NCBI RefSeq assembly: GCF_006711645.1
Contig: NZ_CP041247.1
Span: forward strand, 1,860,001-1,924,000
DNA length: 64,000 bases
Direction: 5' to 3'
Source: Klebsiella electrica
GTDB taxonomy: Bacteria > Pseudomonadota > Gammaproteobacteria > Enterobacterales > Enterobacteriaceae
In this document: positions 18,033 through 28,237 of the stretch, one piece after another
How the letters are laid out: every line of letters begins with the position of its first letter
How positions within the stretch are numbered: the stretch's first letter is position 1
Program-made: the position numbers and the translations under genes
The notes under the pieces: model-generated
Seen by the model: only the letters and a program-made list of their open reading frames with translations
Databases searched by the model: none
Told to the model about the DNA's origin: nothing

Positions 18033-20198
18033 TCACCAGTCAGCCTGCAGGGCTGCCTGAGAATGTTTGATGGCATGGATAAAATCGCGCTTTGCCACTT
18101 CAATGACGCCGTGGCGATGGATCTCAATAATACGGTCAGCGCTTAATATGGTTTCCGGACGGTGCGCAATAATAATCCGGGTGACATTCATCTGCCTGAT
18201 GGCGTCATTGATGGCGCTTTCACGGGCTATATCCAGGTGGCTGGTTGCTTCATCAAGAATCAGCAGACGTGGGTTTCGATACAGTGCCCGCGCGAGAATA
18301 ACGCGTTGTATTTGCCCGCCAGAGAGGGAGGATCCCATATCGCCGACCATACTGTTGTAACCCATGGGCATCGCCATGATGTCATCGTGAATCTGCGCGA
18401 TTCTGGCCACCTTTTCCACCCGCAGTCGATCGAGGCTGGCATCAAAGAAGCTGATGTTATCGATAATCGAACCGGCAAAGAGCTGGTCGGTTTGCATCAC
18501 GCTGCCGATCAGGTCGCGGTAGAGCGTCATCCCGAGTTTGCCGTGGTCGATGCCGTTGATACAGATGCTGCCGTTCCCTGGCTTAAGTAAGCCTAACAGG
18601 AGTTTTGCCAGCGTCGTTTTACCCTGCCCGGAAGGGCCGATAATGGCTACCGATTCGCCGGCCGCGATCTCCAGATTAAAGCCTGTGAAAATTTCTGCAT
18701 CGGTGGCGGAGTAGCGAAACGAGAGCTGATTGACGGCCAGATGCACCGGTCCTTCCTGCTCAGGCAGCGCGACGCTGCTTGCCAGGTCCGCTTCTTTTTC
18801 GCTCAGCACAATGTCCGAGAGGCGTTCGCCATGCAAACGCAGCATTTTGAAGTCAATCAGCGCATTAATCAGACCGGCAGATCGCGAAATAAACTGGTCG
18901 GAAAAGCTGATAAAGGCGACCAGCATCCCGCTGGTAAAGTTGCCATCCAGCACCTGTGCGGCGGCCAGCCAGATCAGTACGATTTTACCGGTGCCTGAAA
19001 TGATGCTTTGTAACGTACTGAAACCAATAGAGAGTTTTTGGGTGGTAATGCCTTTGTTGGTGGATTGTACGGTCTCATTGGTAAAGGTTGAAACGCGCAA
19101 ATCCTGTTTGTTGTTGAGCTTGATCGCCTGAACCCCGCGAATGGACTCCAGCAGTTGCGACTGTGCCTGCGCCGAAGCCAGCAGCTGGTCTTCGCTTGCC
19201 TGACGAAAAGGTTCGAATGAGATCCAGCGGATTAGCGCATAGAGCAGGAACAGGCCAATAACGATAAAGGTCAGGGTGGCATTGTAGGCAAAAATCACGC
19301 CCAGGGTGACCATAGCCATGATGCCGTCGAAGATGGAGGAGATAAACCGGCCGGTCAGCGTGCTTTGTATATTCGCGATGGAGCCAAAGCGTGACAGGAT
19401 GTCGCCCACGTGGCGATCTTCAAAATAGCTCAGCGGCAAACCCAGCAGGTGAGCGCACAGATTACTGGACCACTGCACGCTCAGCATACTGGAGAACCAG
19501 GTCGTCACCCAGCTGCGCAGCGCGCCAATCAGATTCTGGAACAGCGTAATAAAAATAAACGCGACGCCAAGCAGCGTCAGCAAATCCCGGTCAGCGGAGA
19601 CCAGCACCTGGTCAATGACCCACTGCATATAAAAGGGCGTAATGATGCCGAAGAACTCGAGCGCCAGAGAGAGCAGCGCCACCTAAATAAATGCCGAACC
19701 GATACCCGAGACGTTACGGATAAGACTCAGCATCGAGATCGATTTTTTCTCATCCTTGCGCTCAAAGGTGGCGGCAGGATAGAGTTCCAGCGCCACGCCG
19801 GTGAAGGATCGTGATACCTCATCCATCGCCACCTTACGCACGCCGCGCGCCGGGTCGTGGATAGCGATGGTATTTTTGTTGATGCTTTTCAACACCACGA
19901 AATGGTTCATATCCCAGTGCAGGATGCAGGGCAGCTTCAGCTTATTGAGTTCATCCAGTTCGAGGCGGACCGCGCGGCAGCCCATATCTAACTTTTGCGT
20001 AAAAGACATCACATCGGCCAGCGTGCTGCCTTTTTGCGATGAGGGAAAACGATGACGCAGGGACACCATATCTATCTGATGGCCGTAATAGCCCGCGATC
20101 ATCCCGACGCAGGTCAGCCCGCATTCCGCGGCCTGAGTTTGTCGCAGGACGGGGAGTTTATGGCGAAACGACAAATTAAGTTTATGAAAGAGATCCAT
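18033..20198 (-). pseudogene. C39-peptidase ABC exporter for the microcin, with an internal amber codon
   Basis: The gene encodes a MchF/CvaB-type exporter that should cut the double-glycine leader and drive export. The N-terminal C39 peptidase is intact (catalytic Cys in QAAECGLTCVG, His in WDMNHFVVL, Asp in IHDPARG). A TAG at 19683-19685 then interrupts the same frame, which continues for 549 codons with the six-helix membrane domain and an ATPase (Walker A GPSGQGKTT, signature LSGGQIQR, Walker B LLILDEAT). One C-to-T change of CAG would explain the stop. The start at 20198 follows AGGTG; 20216 is an alternative. A GTG directly after the stop could restart translation, or a suppressor could read through. 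Confidence 0.85.
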
Positions 20199-20222
20199 GA
20201 TCACCTGAGTTAGCATTTGAAA

Positions 20223-21485
20223 TTATAAAGAGGTCATTTTGCCAAGCGCATTAAGCGGCTCGAGAACCCATTCGTAGATACGGCGCTTATCGACGATAAA
20301 ATCCGCATCGAGCGCGCTACCGGGACGCAGGGCGAACTGTTTGCCGTAGGCTTGCACCGACTGGCTATCGAGCGTGACCTTGACCTGATAAAGCGGCTCC
20401 TGAATCTGGGGATTGCCGGTGAGGCTGGCGACCTCCTGAGGTGACAAGGGGGATGTCGAGATTTCACTGACCGTGCCAGAGTGCTGCCCAAATTTTTGCC
20501 AGGGAAAGGATTCATAGCGCAGCACCACCCGCTGACCGCTCTGGATAAAACCGATGGCCCGGCTGCTGAGCAGGATCCTTGCCTGTAGATGGGCGTTGTC
20601 CGGGAGGAGCATGGCGATAGTTTGCCCGGCGCTGACTATCTGCCCCGGCTTCACCAGCACGGCGCTCACCGTCCCCTGTTCCGGCGCGCGCAGATCCACC
20701 GACCGGCGTGATTCGTTTTCCATCATCGATTGCGTGATATCCGACAGCTTTTGCTGCAGGTCATTCTTTTGCTGAAAGTAGGTAAGAGGCTGCTCACGCA
20801 GCTGCTGGCGTGTTTGCGCGTGCTGTTGCCTGATTTCAATACGTTGGCGGGCAACGTCCTGTAATCGTACTTTGGCATCCAGCAGTTCACTCTCCTGCTG
20901 TTCGACCTGGGTATTAGAGGCGTAGCCTTCGGCGCGCATTGCCGTCATTTTGTCGACCTGCTTTTGGCTCAGCGCAATTTGCCGCTGACGCTGGCGATAA
21001 ATGGTATCCAGCTCCGTCGTTTGTTGCGCCAGCAGGCTGCTTCTTTCTTGTAAGGACTTCAACGTTTCAACATTTCGTTGTTCGAGGTTGGTTAACTGTT
21101 GAGTCACCCCCTGGGACTGGCTCTCAAGCTGTCTGGCTATCGCCTCGCGCGTCTGACCATAGCGCGCGGTAGAGATTTCGGAAGAGACCGTAGCAATACG
21201 TTCGCCTTTTTTTATCCCACGACCTTCGCGGACGGGGAGGGCGGTAACGGTGCCAGCCGTCATGGCGGTAATGGTCATAATGCCGGTTTCCGGGGTCAGT
21301 ACCCCTTTCGCCGTTTCACGTTTGGTGTAGCTTCCGAGGCTGCAAAAACCGACCAGCGCGATCGTCAGGGCGCATACCATCGCCACGATCAGCCAGCGGA
21401 AGGGGGGGCAGTAAAGTGCAACCGGACCTAACACTTTGGTTTTGTTCGCATCCAGTGATTCTTTACGAAATAAGTCGTGATTCAT
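20223..21485 (-). CDS. HlyD-type membrane fusion protein of the microcin exporter
   Basis: The 420-residue product is the periplasmic adaptor that links the ABC exporter to the outer-membrane channel, like CvaA or MchE. It has a short cytoplasmic N-terminus, one membrane helix (about residues 31-51), a biotinyl-lipoyl-like segment, a long coiled-coil part rich in Gln and Glu (about residues 110-265), and a C-terminal beta region (RAPEQGTVSAVLVKPGQIVS). It lies between the TolC-like gene (15 bases upstream) and the exporter (about 25 bases downstream) and is clearly in the same operon. It appears intact. Confidence 0.9.
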   Translation of the reverse strand: MNHDLFRKESLDANKTKVLGPVALYCPPFRWLIVAMVCALTIALVGFCSLGSYTKRETAKGVLTPETGIMTITAMTAGTVTALPVREGRGIKKGERIATVSSEISTARYGQTREAIARQLESQSQGVTQQLTNLEQRNVETLKSLQERSSLLAQQTTELDTIYRQRQRQIALSQKQVDKMTAMRAEGYASNTQVEQQESELLDAKVRLQDVARQRIEIRQQHAQTRQQLREQPLTYFQQKNDLQQKLSDITQSMMENESRRSVDLRAPEQGTVSAVLVKPGQIVSAGQTIAMLLPDNAHLQARILLSSRAIGFIQSGQRVVLRYESFPWQKFGQHSGTVSEISTSPLSPQEVASLTGNPQIQEPLYQVKVTLDSQSVQAYGKQFALRPGSALDADFIVDKRRIYEWVLEPLNALGKMTSL

Positions 21486-21500
21486 TGTCGAAAGCTCCGG

Positions 21501-22820
21501 TTACGTGGCGCGGCAATCAAGACTGCGCATCGCGGCGTAATCTAGCGTTCCAGTGGCTGATTTTAGATTGACTATCGACTGAATCAGCGCGTTCTGAGTT
21601 TGAGCAAGGTCCTGAATAGCCCGGTAATATTCATTTTCTGCATTAAATTCGTCGATCAGTGTCCGCTGGCCGATTTCCCGTCCATAGCGGGTTGAGGTCA
21701 ACCGCTTACCTGCCGAGCCGATCGCCCGCTGGTAGGCTTTAATCAGCGACCGGGCGTTTCGTACCCCCGATATCGCCTGTAAGGTCTGCTGTTCCGCTTT
21801 GCGACGCGCATCAATCAGCAGATCTTTGCTTTGTTCAAAGCGATGGGCCGCTTCCAGACTCTGTGAAATGTGGCTTCCGCCGGCGAACAGGGGGATGGCG
21901 ATATTGATGCCAATGGTGGTGTTGTCTGTTTTGGCGGTGGTGCCGAACAGGTCGTCAAGTACGTTACTGCCTTCCGCCCGGCTCCAGTTTTTGCCATAAC
22001 CGGCCTGCAGGGTCACGACCGGCAGATGGTTGGCCGTGGCCGTAACCAGATCGGCTTCGCTGCCTTTAATGGCTTGCAGGGCGGCGAGCACCTCAAGATT
22101 GCTCGCCGCCGCCGTGCGTTTTAATTGCTCCGGATTCATGTCGTCAGCGTAGCGAACGCAGTCCAGCCTCCGCTCGGCAATGTCCTGAGCATCCAGACCG
22201 GTCAACTGATGAAAAACCACTCTGGCATCATTAAGCGTGTTTTCAGCTGCCAGTTCATCAGCGACCGCTTTGTCATAATTAGCCTGCGCCTCCGCTTCAT
22301 CCAGCCGCGTTCCGTCGCCTAACTTCAACGATTTTTGTACCTGTTGCAGCCGCGCATCAAACGCGGTAAGGATTTTGCGCTGGGTTTCGAGGACGCTGCG
22401 CTGATACACCACGCTGTAATAAGCCGTTACCACATCAGCGATCATTTTTTGCTGCGCGATCAGGTAATTCACATCGGCCAAATCGCTGATGACCACGGTT
22501 TTACGCCAGTTGGCATATCTGGCGACGTCAAAAACAGGCTGTGTCAGATTAAAACTGTAATTATGCCGGGTGACGCCCGCCGAATAGGCGGCGTCCGGCT
22601 GGTCGGCTTTATTCCAGGCGGCGTTGAGGGTGACGACCGGCAGTAATCCGGCAAATCCCTGATATTTCTTTTGTCCATCTGCGTCATGCACTCTGCGTGC
22701 CGCATTAAATTCTGCGTTATAAGCACTGGCTGCAAGCAGGGCCTGCTGAAGCGACAGCGCGCAAGCATTCCCGCACCACAATAATCCGACGGTAAGCGAA
22801 ATAAGTATTTTGTTAAACAT
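21501..22820 (-). CDS. TolC-family outer-membrane channel
   Basis: The 439-residue product has a signal peptide (MFNKILISLTVGLLWCGNACA) and the two repeats of the outer-membrane efflux protein family, with long helical tunnel segments. It is the outer-membrane part of the type I system. Colicin V-type systems usually borrow the housekeeping TolC, so a dedicated channel is unusual for a microcin. The gene begins 15 bases after the LuxR-type regulator gene on the same strand, so they are probably co-transcribed. Confidence 0.88.
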   Translation of the reverse strand: MFNKILISLTVGLLWCGNACALSLQQALLAASAYNAEFNAARRVHDADGQKKYQGFAGLLPVVTLNAAWNKADQPDAAYSAGVTRHNYSFNLTQPVFDVARYANWRKTVVISDLADVNYLIAQQKMIADVVTAYYSVVYQRSVLETQRKILTAFDARLQQVQKSLKLGDGTRLDEAEAQANYDKAVADELAAENTLNDARVVFHQLTGLDAQDIAERRLDCVRYADDMNPEQLKRTAAASNLEVLAALQAIKGSEADLVTATANHLPVVTLQAGYGKNWSRAEGSNVLDDLFGTTAKTDNTTIGINIAIPLFAGGSHISQSLEAAHRFEQSKDLLIDARRKAEQQTLQAISGVRNARSLIKAYQRAIGSAGKRLTSTRYGREIGQRTLIDEFNAENEYYRAIQDLAQTQNALIQSIVNLKSATGTLDYAAMRSLDCRAT

Positions 22821-22835
22821 GGTGTTCCACGGGAC

Positions 22836-23486
22836 TTAGTGATTAAAAAAGGTGTTCTGATGTAAAAAACGGCGTAATTCACTTTCGTTTGTGAGATGGA
22901 GCTTATCCATCGCTTTACGCTTCTGCGTCGAGACGGTACTCATCGCACGGCATTTTTTTGAGGCTATTTGTGACAGCGAATAACCCTGATTGATCAGATT
23001 GAGAACTTCCCACTCTTTGGTGGTCAGTTCATCCGATGGGTGTTGCAAAAGTTCTCTAATAGTCTGTGATACATAAGGTTCTGCGTGTGGGGAGGCGATT
23101 GCGCTCATCAATGCCTTCAGCAATTCATGCGGAGTATCATGGGGGCTTATCAGAATATTCATTCCTGAATGCACCATTTTCCTCAGCAACATCGGCTTCA
23201 TATTTTGTGCAAAGAGCACTGTCACCATCTGCTGGTGGGGGCAAATAACGGAAAGCATCTTTCTGATTTCCGTTTCGTGGAAAAAACCATCGAAGAGGCA
23301 GGATGAATTAATCATCAGAATATCTATTTTATTATTTTCAACCGCGCTTAACAGAGTGTTCAGATCGGGTAAATGATGTAGCGTTAAATAGCGTGTCGGG
23401 AGTTCACGCTGCAAACAGGTGGTGATGAGGTCATAGGTCATGAAATACTTATGAAAGTAGGTAATGTTAAGCGTCATGTTTTGCAT
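22836..23486 (-). CDS. LuxR-type regulator between the fimbrial and export genes
   Basis: The 216-residue product has a C-terminal LuxR/FixJ helix-turn-helix (about residues 150-210, LTTKEWEVLNLINQGYSLSQ and MSTVSTQKRKAMDKL). The N-terminal half has a receiver-like layout (IDILMINSSCLFDG) but lacks a clear phospho-acceptor Asp setting, as in RcsA and BglJ. It may therefore act without a kinase or pair with RcsB. Its gene is 98 bases from the second chaperone and 15 bases from the TolC-like gene, so it could link fimbriae and export. The target is not known. Confidence 0.75.
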   Translation of the reverse strand: MQNMTLNITYFHKYFMTYDLITTCLQRELPTRYLTLHHLPDLNTLLSAVENNKIDILMINSSCLFDGFFHETEIRKMLSVICPHQQMVTVLFAQNMKPMLLRKMVHSGMNILISPHDTPHELLKALMSAIASPHAEPYVSQTIRELLQHPSDELTTKEWEVLNLINQGYSLSQIASKKCRAMSTVSTQKRKAMDKLHLTNESELRRFLHQNTFFNH

Positions 23487-23538
23487 GGGAGACTATAATT
23501 GTGTCGAATTTAATAAACCGTGTTACATCGCCTCTGCG

Positions 23539-23575
23539 CTTCTCCCCCGGCCATCGCGAGTGGGCGGGGGAGAAG
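23539..23575. repeat. Inverted repeat between chaperone and LuxR-type genes
   Basis: CTTCTCCCCC and GGGGGAGAAG form a perfect 10-base stem with a 17-base loop region. Read on the minus strand there is no T-run after it, so it is not a typical terminator. It could stabilise the 3' end of the fimbrial mRNA or attenuate read-through. Confidence 0.55.
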
Positions 23576-23584
23576 GGCTTAACT

Positions 23585-24313
23585 TCATAATTGGCGCGTA
23601 TAAGAGATTTGTTTGCCGTAATCATCGATGATTGACCAGGTCAACAGCCCGGAAGCGCTCGCAGGCGAAAGCGGGACAGTGGTGGAAGCGCCGGGCGCAA
23701 TCATCATGGTGGTCAGCTGTTTTTCTCCCAGACGTAGCTCTCCTAACGTCATGTTGTAGGGCGTAGGGTTGGTAATCAGCAGCGACCGGCTTGTGCTGCT
23801 GTGCTCTTTCAGCGTAAATACCAGCGACTCGCCGATATGCTCATCCGGCGCTTTCAGTCCCGCAGGGCGGACAAAAACCTTTAAACGGATGCGCAGAGGC
23901 AAAACGATTTTTTTACCCTTTGTGTCGTCAGATTGCGTGTTCGGCGGGATCTGATAGATATTCAGCCAGTACACGCGCTCGCGGCCGGCCGCAATTTCCT
24001 GACGCGAGGAGAGCATGACGCGCAGATTGCGGGACTCCCCCGGCTCCAGCTTAAACAGCGGCGGCACCACAACCAGAGGCGTATTGATACTCTCCGGCAG
24101 AGCCAGCGGATCGTTATCATCGCTCCAGACCTGCACCAGCGCCGGCGCTCTTTCTGAATTCACCAGCACCAGCGTCTCGGCGAGGCTATTTTCATTAAAC
24201 ACCAGCCGGCTTTGCGTGCTGTTGACCACCGCGCCTGCGTAGCCGGCACTCAGCAAGAGCGTCATTATCAGCACAGGCTTACTGAAGACTGACAAAAATC
24301 TGTGCTTGCGCAT
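23585..24313 (-). CDS. Second periplasmic fimbrial chaperone (StbE-like position)
   Basis: The 242-residue PapD-type chaperone has a signal peptide (ending near SAGYAGA) and two immunoglobulin-like domains. The chaperone signature region is ERVYWLNIYQIPP with LRIRLKVFVRPAGLK following. Its start overlaps the end of the adhesin gene by 35 bases. A second chaperone after the adhesin is the layout of the Salmonella stb operon. It probably serves the adhesin specifically; this is inference. Confidence 0.85.
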   Translation of the reverse strand: MRKHRFLSVFSKPVLIMTLLLSAGYAGAVVNSTQSRLVFNENSLAETLVLVNSERAPALVQVWSDDNDPLALPESINTPLVVVPPLFKLEPGESRNLRVMLSSRQEIAAGRERVYWLNIYQIPPNTQSDDTKGKKIVLPLRIRLKVFVRPAGLKAPDEHIGESLVFTLKEHSSTSRSLLITNPTPYNMTLGELRLGEKQLTTMMIAPGASTTVPLSPASASGLLTWSIIDDYGKQISYTRQL

Positions 24314-25637
24314 TGACCGACCCTGCCGTTACTGGTAATCCCGGAAGCTTCTCAAGAGAGGCGGTGAATAATCCGCTATATTGAATGCCACCACTTGCAC
24401 CCGTCATCGCGGCGCTGTCGGGCAGCAAATCGGTAAAGCCGTACCAGCCTGCGGCATTGCCTGTTCCGGTGGTGGTATTGGAGGACAGCAGAGTGAGCGG
24501 TGTACTCTCTCCCGCTTTATAAATGCGGATGCCGACGCCTGAAGCCACGCCGGTTGTTCCGTAGTTATTGTCCAGTAAATGGCTGATGCCGCCAGACGCG
24601 TTTTTCAGCCCCAGCGTATCGGCCTGGGCAAGCGCCGTGGGCTGGGTGACCAGGAACCCCATGGCCACGGGGGGCTTGGTGATGTTTGTTACCGTCCCGG
24701 ATGTCGCGCCGGCATCGCATTTAAGCGTGACATTAAAATTGTTGGTGCTGGTCATGCTGGCGTTGAGTTCATCCACCCCGATAGGGGGGAGGGTAACAAT
24801 CTGATCAAAATCACTGACTATGCAGGTCTCGCCGTGGATGACGGTGTTAACCCCATGTCTCATTCCCCATACCGCCACTATGTCTACCGCAGTAGCTGAG
24901 GGGCTAGTTCCCACATCCCCCACGGAGGGGCTGACCGCACCGAAAACCGGTTTAAAGCGCACGGTAGCTTGCGCCTGGTTCATGGTGTTTAATGTGTTAC
25001 GTGACTCAGCATATGCGAGACCGCCATTTTCGTTGGTTTTAAGCAACTCAAAGGTGATATTGCTGAATGCGGAAGCTGGAACATAGATAGAGGAACCGAC
25101 GATAAAATATTCCGTAGGAGATAATTTACGTTCCTGCCAAACCCTGGTGTAATACAACCCTGATTTCTGATTCAGAATACGAAAAGCGACATTTTTTGCC
25201 GGCGTAAGATACCCGCCTTCAACATCACTGACCGACATCCCGCCATAAAAGTTTAAGTTGCCAACCGTGGCGTACATTTCATAGAGCGAATCCGCATCGG
25301 ACAAAGGGCATTTGTATAAGATTTGATTCGGCGCATAGGGAGCGTGTAGACCGGAACTAATAACGTCTACGTTTGCCGTGGCTAGCTGCGTACCGGGAGG
25401 GGCCATTGTTACCGACCCCGTTCCGATACTGAGTACCCCGAAGTTAATAGGGGCATTATCACCATTCGTTGTCAGGGAGAAGGCGGTGTAGCCCATATTG
25501 GCAACTTCCTGAGGAATCGCGTTGTTTCCATTGCCGATTGAGGACACTCTGCGACACTCCGCCTGAGCCCAGGGGGTGCTGGTTATCAGGAGTGCGGCAA
25601 TCAGGCCGTGTTTTAACTGAATGACTGGAAATTTCAT
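24279..25637 (-). CDS. Two-domain fimbrial tip adhesin
   Basis: The 452-residue product has a signal peptide (ending APWAQA-like, TSTPWAQA) and is more than twice the size of the pilin. An N-terminal receptor-binding domain of about 250 residues is followed by a pilin-like C-terminal domain (from about ETCIVSDFDQIVTLPPI) ending in an alternating beta strand (AQAQIFVSLQ). It corresponds in position to StbD. The gene starts 8 bases after the usher. The receptor is not predictable. No minor pilins are encoded, so the tip would attach directly to the shaft. Confidence 0.82.
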   Translation of the reverse strand: MKFPVIQLKHGLIAALLITSTPWAQAECRRVSSIGNGNNAIPQEVANMGYTAFSLTTNGDNAPINFGVLSIGTGSVTMAPPGTQLATANVDVISSGLHAPYAPNQILYKCPLSDADSLYEMYATVGNLNFYGGMSVSDVEGGYLTPAKNVAFRILNQKSGLYYTRVWQERKLSPTEYFIVGSSIYVPASAFSNITFELLKTNENGGLAYAESRNTLNTMNQAQATVRFKPVFGAVSPSVGDVGTSPSATAVDIVAVWGMRHGVNTVIHGETCIVSDFDQIVTLPPIGVDELNASMTSTNNFNVTLKCDAGATSGTVTNITKPPVAMGFLVTQPTALAQADTLGLKNASGGISHLLDNNYGTTGVASGVGIRIYKAGESTPLTLLSSNTTTGTGNAAGWYGFTDLLPDSAAMTGASGGIQYSGLFTASLEKLPGLPVTAGSVNAQAQIFVSLQ

Positions 25638-25645
25638 GTGTTATC

Positions 25646-28237
25646 TCACTGTACGCAGATACCATTTAAATGGATGAAGTTATTGCCTGATGCTTGATTC
25701 CGTGCGGGCATCTGGTAATTGACGCGGCAGGTTTGCTTGTTGTCCCAGCGAATAAATAAGGTTCCGGAGGCATCAGGCAGGCGCGCGTAGACCTGTCCAT
25801 TCTGGCCGGCCATTCCGAGGTTTTTCCCATCCCGGTCCTGAACCTCCGCGCCCATCGGTACCGGAGAGCCATCGGGCATCATGACCGCGATCAGGGCAGG
25901 GGTACCGCCAAGAGTATTGAACGCCACTTTCGGCACCGCGCCCCGCACCGGGACCACGCGTACGTTTCCGCCTTCCAGCTCGACGTTCTGGTCCAGGGAA
26001 TTACCGTCAATGCTGATGGTGTTGTAGCGGTACGGCGCCAGAGAAGGCGCAATCCCATAGCCGAAGACATCAATTCTGGCTCCCTGCGCATTGTTAATTC
26101 GCGCGCCGCTGGCGCCTTTGGCTTCAACCAGAGCAAAGGTATCGCTGGCATACGGACCGTAGGTTACGCCACCGCTGTGCAGCGCCAGGGTACCTGCGGT
26201 TCCCAGCCCCAGCTGGTGATCTTTACCGCTGTGAGCATAGGAGGCGCGCATTGTTCCTGAGCGGGTACGCTCCTGCACATTCACGCCCCAGCGCATGGTA
26301 TGGCTTCGGCCCTGTTCCAGTTCGGTGTACTTGTCATGATTGGCGTACAGGGAATAGGTGAAATCATTTTCTTCACCTGCGGAACCGGAAAGCGCTGTCA
26401 TCGCCGTTCGGGTATTTTTGTTCTTCGTCATGTCGAACGACACGTTTGAGCGAGAGTCACGCCAGTCAAGCGGAATGGAAAAACCGATGGAAATGACGTT
26501 CTCGGTATATTTCTGATAACGACTGGAATCATATTCAGCGTCATTGACGCTGTGGATATAATTTGTGTTACTCCAGCTGGAACGCTGCCTGCCGACGTTG
26601 ATGTTGTAGCTGAGTTTTTTCCACATGTTGTTGTAGGACAGCTGTAGCTCGGTGATGCGCGAACGGTTGTTGTAATAGTCGGTGCTGCTGCCGCTGAGCG
26701 AGAAAGTACCGTAGTCGTCCATGTTCTGGCTTAACGTCGCGGTAAAGCGGTTACGTTGCTTAAGTGTGTCGGAGTAATAATTATCACCGTGCTGTTGCTG
26801 GCGCCGCACGCCCAGAACATCCTGGAGATCGCGGTATCCGGCGGTGGAATAGCGGTAAGCTGCCAGCACTATATTGGTGTTGCTCGGGAAGGTTTTGCTG
26901 TATGACGCCTCGGCCCGCCAGCCGCTTTTGGACTGATTGTTTTCCACCTGCGCATGTGACCAGGTTGTATTGAGCGATAAGGCGCCGAGTTCGGAGGCGA
27001 AAACGCCGCCAGCGAGCAATGCCTGATAATTGTTAGCAAATCGCGCGCCGGTGTTGGCGGTAAAACGGTTATTCACCCCGTACTGCAATACGCCTTCGGT
27101 GAAGGCATTCTGTACGGAGTAATAATTCCTGACTTTACCTGCGGCAAACTGATAGCTCATATTGCCCGGACGCATGGAGCCCGGTACGGCGGCGTAAGGC
27201 ACAACGAAGAAGGACGATTTTCCATCGGCTTCAATGATCTGCACCTCTATATCGCCCTGACTGCGCGTGTTGTAGAGGTCGTCGATCAGAAAGGGTCCCG
27301 GGGGAACCTGCGTTTCGTAAATAATATTGCCCGCCTGGCGGATCAAAACCCGGGCATTGGTATTTGCCACGCCACGGACCTCGGGCGCGTAGCCCAGTTT
27401 ACCCTGTGGCCACATGCTTTGATCGGTATACAGCTTGATGCCATTAAAAGCGATAGAGCCAAACATGGCGCTGTCGGTATAGGTATCGCCGACCATCAGT
27501 TCGCTGGAAATGGCGGGCAGCGGGCGCTGTACCCAGGTTCTCACAGAGTTCCATTTATAGGCACTGCCGGCAATGCTGCTCTGCATGTAACGCAGATTAG
27601 CCTGGTGACGTAATTGCCACATCCCCATATTTGCGCCGGCGTTGATCATACTCCACAGATAGCTGTAGTTAATGTCACGCAGAATATTACGGGTGTAGCT
27701 GGTGTTATGGCGTAAAAATAACAGCGGTGCCCCGGCATCCCATTCGGCAACCGGGATAGAGTCGCGAGGCTGTCGGTTGAGCATAATTTGTGGGATGGAA
27801 AATTCCACCGACAGCGTTGACGGCTTAATCCGCCAGCTTCCCTGCCGGGTAATATCCGCTAAAGTTAAACACTGGACATTGGGAAGGGAGGCGGGCTGGA
27901 TTTTTAGCTGTAACAGTTTGATTAGCTCAGCGTCAAGGCACAGTTGCGCGCTTTTGTCGGTCGGATTGACCTTCTGGAATTTAACCGGGACCTGGCTTTT
28001 GATTTTAGTACCATTGAGTACCAGGTCTAAATTCTGCCGCCCCGGCGCAATGATAACCTCAGTATCGTTGAATTTTTCCAGGCTGATACCTTTAGCAAAC
28101 CCTGAACCAGCGAGTAAATTGTTGTCAAAACGATACTCTTCCGCAAAGGCCGAATGCGAAAACAGAGAGGCTTTAATCATGCAGGTTATTAATGCAAGAC
28201 GAAAATAAACTTCCTTATTTTTGAATTGGATATACAT
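25646..28237 (-). CDS. Fimbrial outer-membrane usher
   Basis: The 863-residue usher forms the outer-membrane pore where pilin-chaperone complexes dock and polymerise. It has a signal peptide, the N-terminal periplasmic domain (YRFDNNLLAGSG), the 24-strand barrel with plug, and the C-terminal domains. The family motif GPFLIDDLYNTRSQGDIEVQ is present near residue 315. Its start overlaps the first chaperone gene by 23 bases. The frame is complete and no damage is seen. Confidence 0.93.
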   Translation of the reverse strand: MYIQFKNKEVYFRLALITCMIKASLFSHSAFAEEYRFDNNLLAGSGFAKGISLEKFNDTEVIIAPGRQNLDLVLNGTKIKSQVPVKFQKVNPTDKSAQLCLDAELIKLLQLKIQPASLPNVQCLTLADITRQGSWRIKPSTLSVEFSIPQIMLNRQPRDSIPVAEWDAGAPLLFLRHNTSYTRNILRDINYSYLWSMINAGANMGMWQLRHQANLRYMQSSIAGSAYKWNSVRTWVQRPLPAISSELMVGDTYTDSAMFGSIAFNGIKLYTDQSMWPQGKLGYAPEVRGVANTNARVLIRQAGNIIYETQVPPGPFLIDDLYNTRSQGDIEVQIIEADGKSSFFVVPYAAVPGSMRPGNMSYQFAAGKVRNYYSVQNAFTEGVLQYGVNNRFTANTGARFANNYQALLAGGVFASELGALSLNTTWSHAQVENNQSKSGWRAEASYSKTFPSNTNIVLAAYRYSTAGYRDLQDVLGVRRQQQHGDNYYSDTLKQRNRFTATLSQNMDDYGTFSLSGSSTDYYNNRSRITELQLSYNNMWKKLSYNINVGRQRSSWSNTNYIHSVNDAEYDSSRYQKYTENVISIGFSIPLDWRDSRSNVSFDMTKNKNTRTAMTALSGSAGEENDFTYSLYANHDKYTELEQGRSHTMRWGVNVQERTRSGTMRASYAHSGKDHQLGLGTAGTLALHSGGVTYGPYASDTFALVEAKGASGARINNAQGARIDVFGYGIAPSLAPYRYNTISIDGNSLDQNVELEGGNVRVVPVRGAVPKVAFNTLGGTPALIAVMMPDGSPVPMGAEVQDRDGKNLGMAGQNGQVYARLPDASGTLFIRWDNKQTCRVNYQMPARNQASGNNFIHLNGICVQ

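Noticed and set aside
23539..23575. Intrinsic terminator between the fimbrial and LuxR-type genes
   Set aside because: The stem is strong, but no T-run follows on the transcribed strand, so it is listed as an inverted repeat only.
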